A stretch of DNA of 5,583 nucleotides from an uncultured Mesocricetibacter sp. (lineage in GTDB: Bacteria > Pseudomonadota > Gammaproteobacteria > Enterobacterales > Pasteurellaceae), in assembly GCA_905373425.1 (NCBI GenBank), contig CAJPST010000143.1, forward strand, positions 1 to 5,583, given 5' to 3'. A program made the translations under genes and the position numbers. The notes under the pieces were generated by a model. That model saw nothing but the letters and a program-made list of their open reading frames with translations, did not search any database and was not told the origin of the DNA. Below, in pieces: positions 4,868-5,583 of the stretch; position 1 is the stretch's first letter; every line of letters begins with the position of its first letter.

Positions 4868-5583
4868 TCATTGCCAGCTCCACGATAAATTCGATACTAA
4901 ACGGCAATGTTCGCATTTAAAGTAGAACATAAAGTGCGGTGAATTTTTTACCCATTTTTGATGGCAAAGTGGGCAAAGGCGATTTTGTTCCGATGACAAG
5001 CTTTCACCACCCACACGATAGAGATAGTAATAAGTGGGAATGCCACTATGGCATTCAATTTCTTTCGTTAAATGATAGCCGTGTTTGAATAGATTACCGT
5101 GAGTGTCAGAAATTTCGCTTAATGCTTGTTGTTCAAGCACTGAACCGTTCATTTGCAATTGATCGCAGGCCTGCCAGTTTTCCTGCCATTTGATGACATC
5201 CATCGCTAAGTGCGGTACGGTTTTAAGCTGTTTATATAGTGGAATCGGAGCCAAATCATCGCCGTTATGCAGGGGAGAGCAGGTTTGCAAATAAGTGGTG
5301 TAAAGCACTTGCCAATTAGGTTTTTCTGCCGTGAATGTACCGTCGGAATTAAAATCATCCGCTACAATCTGAAAACTGTCAAAAAACAGACCGCACTTTT
5401 CAGCATTTTGTAAAGCCCGTTCTACCTCAGAGTTATTGTTTTCAGGTAAAAGACTGGTTTGCTCAGGGCAAATCACCCGAATGCCCATGCCGTGCTCATT
5501 TTCCTGTTGGGCATAAAAAAGCGGTATTTCCCGTCCGATAATTTGCCCGTTATAACGCCACTGATTGATAATTTGATTTAACA
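4868..5583 (-). CDS. Zn-ribbon-containing protein (DUF2310 type); 5' end lies outside the window
   Basis: The sequence resembles the conserved gammaproteobacterial family described as Zn-ribbon-containing, possibly nucleic-acid-binding (DUF2310); no biochemical role is known to me. Counting from the Met at 5488, the C-terminal zinc ribbon has C-P-L-C (Cys172, Cys175) and C-E-H-C (Cys192, Cys195) separated by 16 residues, ending LSWSWQ. The Met at 5488 is probably internal: the frame stays open for 31 more codons to the window edge (ending in IPLFYAQQENEHG before it), with no ATG, GTG or TTG, and no ribosome binding site is well spaced before 5488. About 237 residues are thus visible of a family I remember at about 255. 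Three uptake sequences lie in it, read as K-C-G, P-H-L and P-H-F, the last inside the zinc-ribbon loop. The gene is 134 bases upstream of queF on the same strand. The family name is from recognition and less certain than for the other named genes. Confidence 0.82.
   Translation of the reverse strand, partial: LNQIINQWRYNGQIIGREIPLFYAQQENEHGMGIRVICPEQTSLLPENNNSEVERALQNAEKCGLFFDSFQIVADDFNSDGTFTAEKPNWQVLYTTYLQTCSPLHNGDDLAPIPLYKQLKTVPHLAMDVIKWQENWQACDQLQMNGSVLEQQALSEISDTHGNLFKHGYHLTKEIECHSGIPTYYYLYRVGGESLSSEQNRLCPLCHQKWVKNSPHFMFYFKCEHCRLVSNLSWSWQ
4932..4940 (+). repeat. DNA uptake sequence (Hin type), copy 4
   Basis: Exact AAGTGCGGT followed by GAATTTTTTACCCATTTTTG, a near-perfect extended motif. 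It lies antisense in the DUF2310 gene and encodes Pro-His-Phe between the two cysteine pairs of the zinc ribbon. Confidence 0.93.
5208..5216 (+). repeat. DNA uptake sequence (Hin type), copy 5
   Basis: Exact AAGTGCGGT followed by ACGGTTTTAAGCTGTTTATA. The first AT-rich block is weaker than in the other copies. It lies in the DUF2310 gene and is read as Pro-His-Leu. Confidence 0.8.
5390..5398 (-). repeat. DNA uptake sequence (Hin type), copy 6
   Basis: Exact core on the minus strand followed by CTGTTTTTTGACAGTTTTCA, with both AT-rich blocks. It lies in the DUF2310 gene and is read as Lys-Cys-Gly. Confidence 0.92.

Noticed and set aside
1..5583. A new defence system, mobile island, CRISPR array or RNA gene
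   Set aside because: Nearly all of the window is filled by housekeeping genes with normal spacing. The only gaps over 50 bases are 1704-1794 and 4734-4867, and neither contains tandem repeats, a tRNA-like fold or a transposase remnant.

Overview
The window looks like ordinary chromosome from a member of the Pasteurellaceae in the Haemophilus influenzae-type (Hin) uptake-sequence clade (Haemophilus, Aggregatibacter, Pasteurella multocida and relatives). The main evidence is six exact copies of the 9-base DNA uptake core AAGTGCGGT (or its complement), most followed by the expected AT-rich blocks. None of the alternative ACAAGCGGT core of the Actinobacillus pleuropneumoniae type was seen. The proteins read as close relatives of their gammaproteobacterial counterparts, and base composition is moderately AT-rich. 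The species cannot be fixed from this window.

Left part, plus strand: the 3' part of pyrD (class 2 dihydroorotate dehydrogenase, pyrimidine synthesis; 5' end outside the window) overlaps by 32 bases the start of rnm/yciV/trpH, a PHP-domain enzyme related to the RNase AM 5'-3' exoribonuclease. A 91-base gap (1704-1794) follows, holding a large imperfect palindrome, and there two convergent transcription units meet.

Right part, minus strand, read from high to low coordinates: a Zn-ribbon protein of the DUF2310 type, cut by the right edge; a 134-base gap with an inverted repeat and a possible promoter; queF (preQ0 reductase of queuosine synthesis); ppnN (nucleotide 5'-monophosphate nucleosidase); and an unrecognised 216-residue protein. 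The last three genes are separated by only 41 and 27 bases with good ribosome binding sites and no visible terminator between them, so they probably form one operon. Five of the six uptake sequences lie in the 1.05 kb covering queF and the DUF2310 gene.

Functionally the recognised genes deal with nucleotides: UMP synthesis (PyrD), RNA 5'-end processing or nucleotide bisphosphate hydrolysis (Rnm), the queuosine base of tRNA (QueF) and nucleotide breakdown (PpnN). No mobile element with a transposase, CRISPR array, rRNA or tRNA gene, or defence or toxin system was found. The parts I cannot explain are the hypothetical protein at 1795-2445, which has an internal sequence similarity, the palindrome at 1713-1790, and the inverted repeat upstream of queF.
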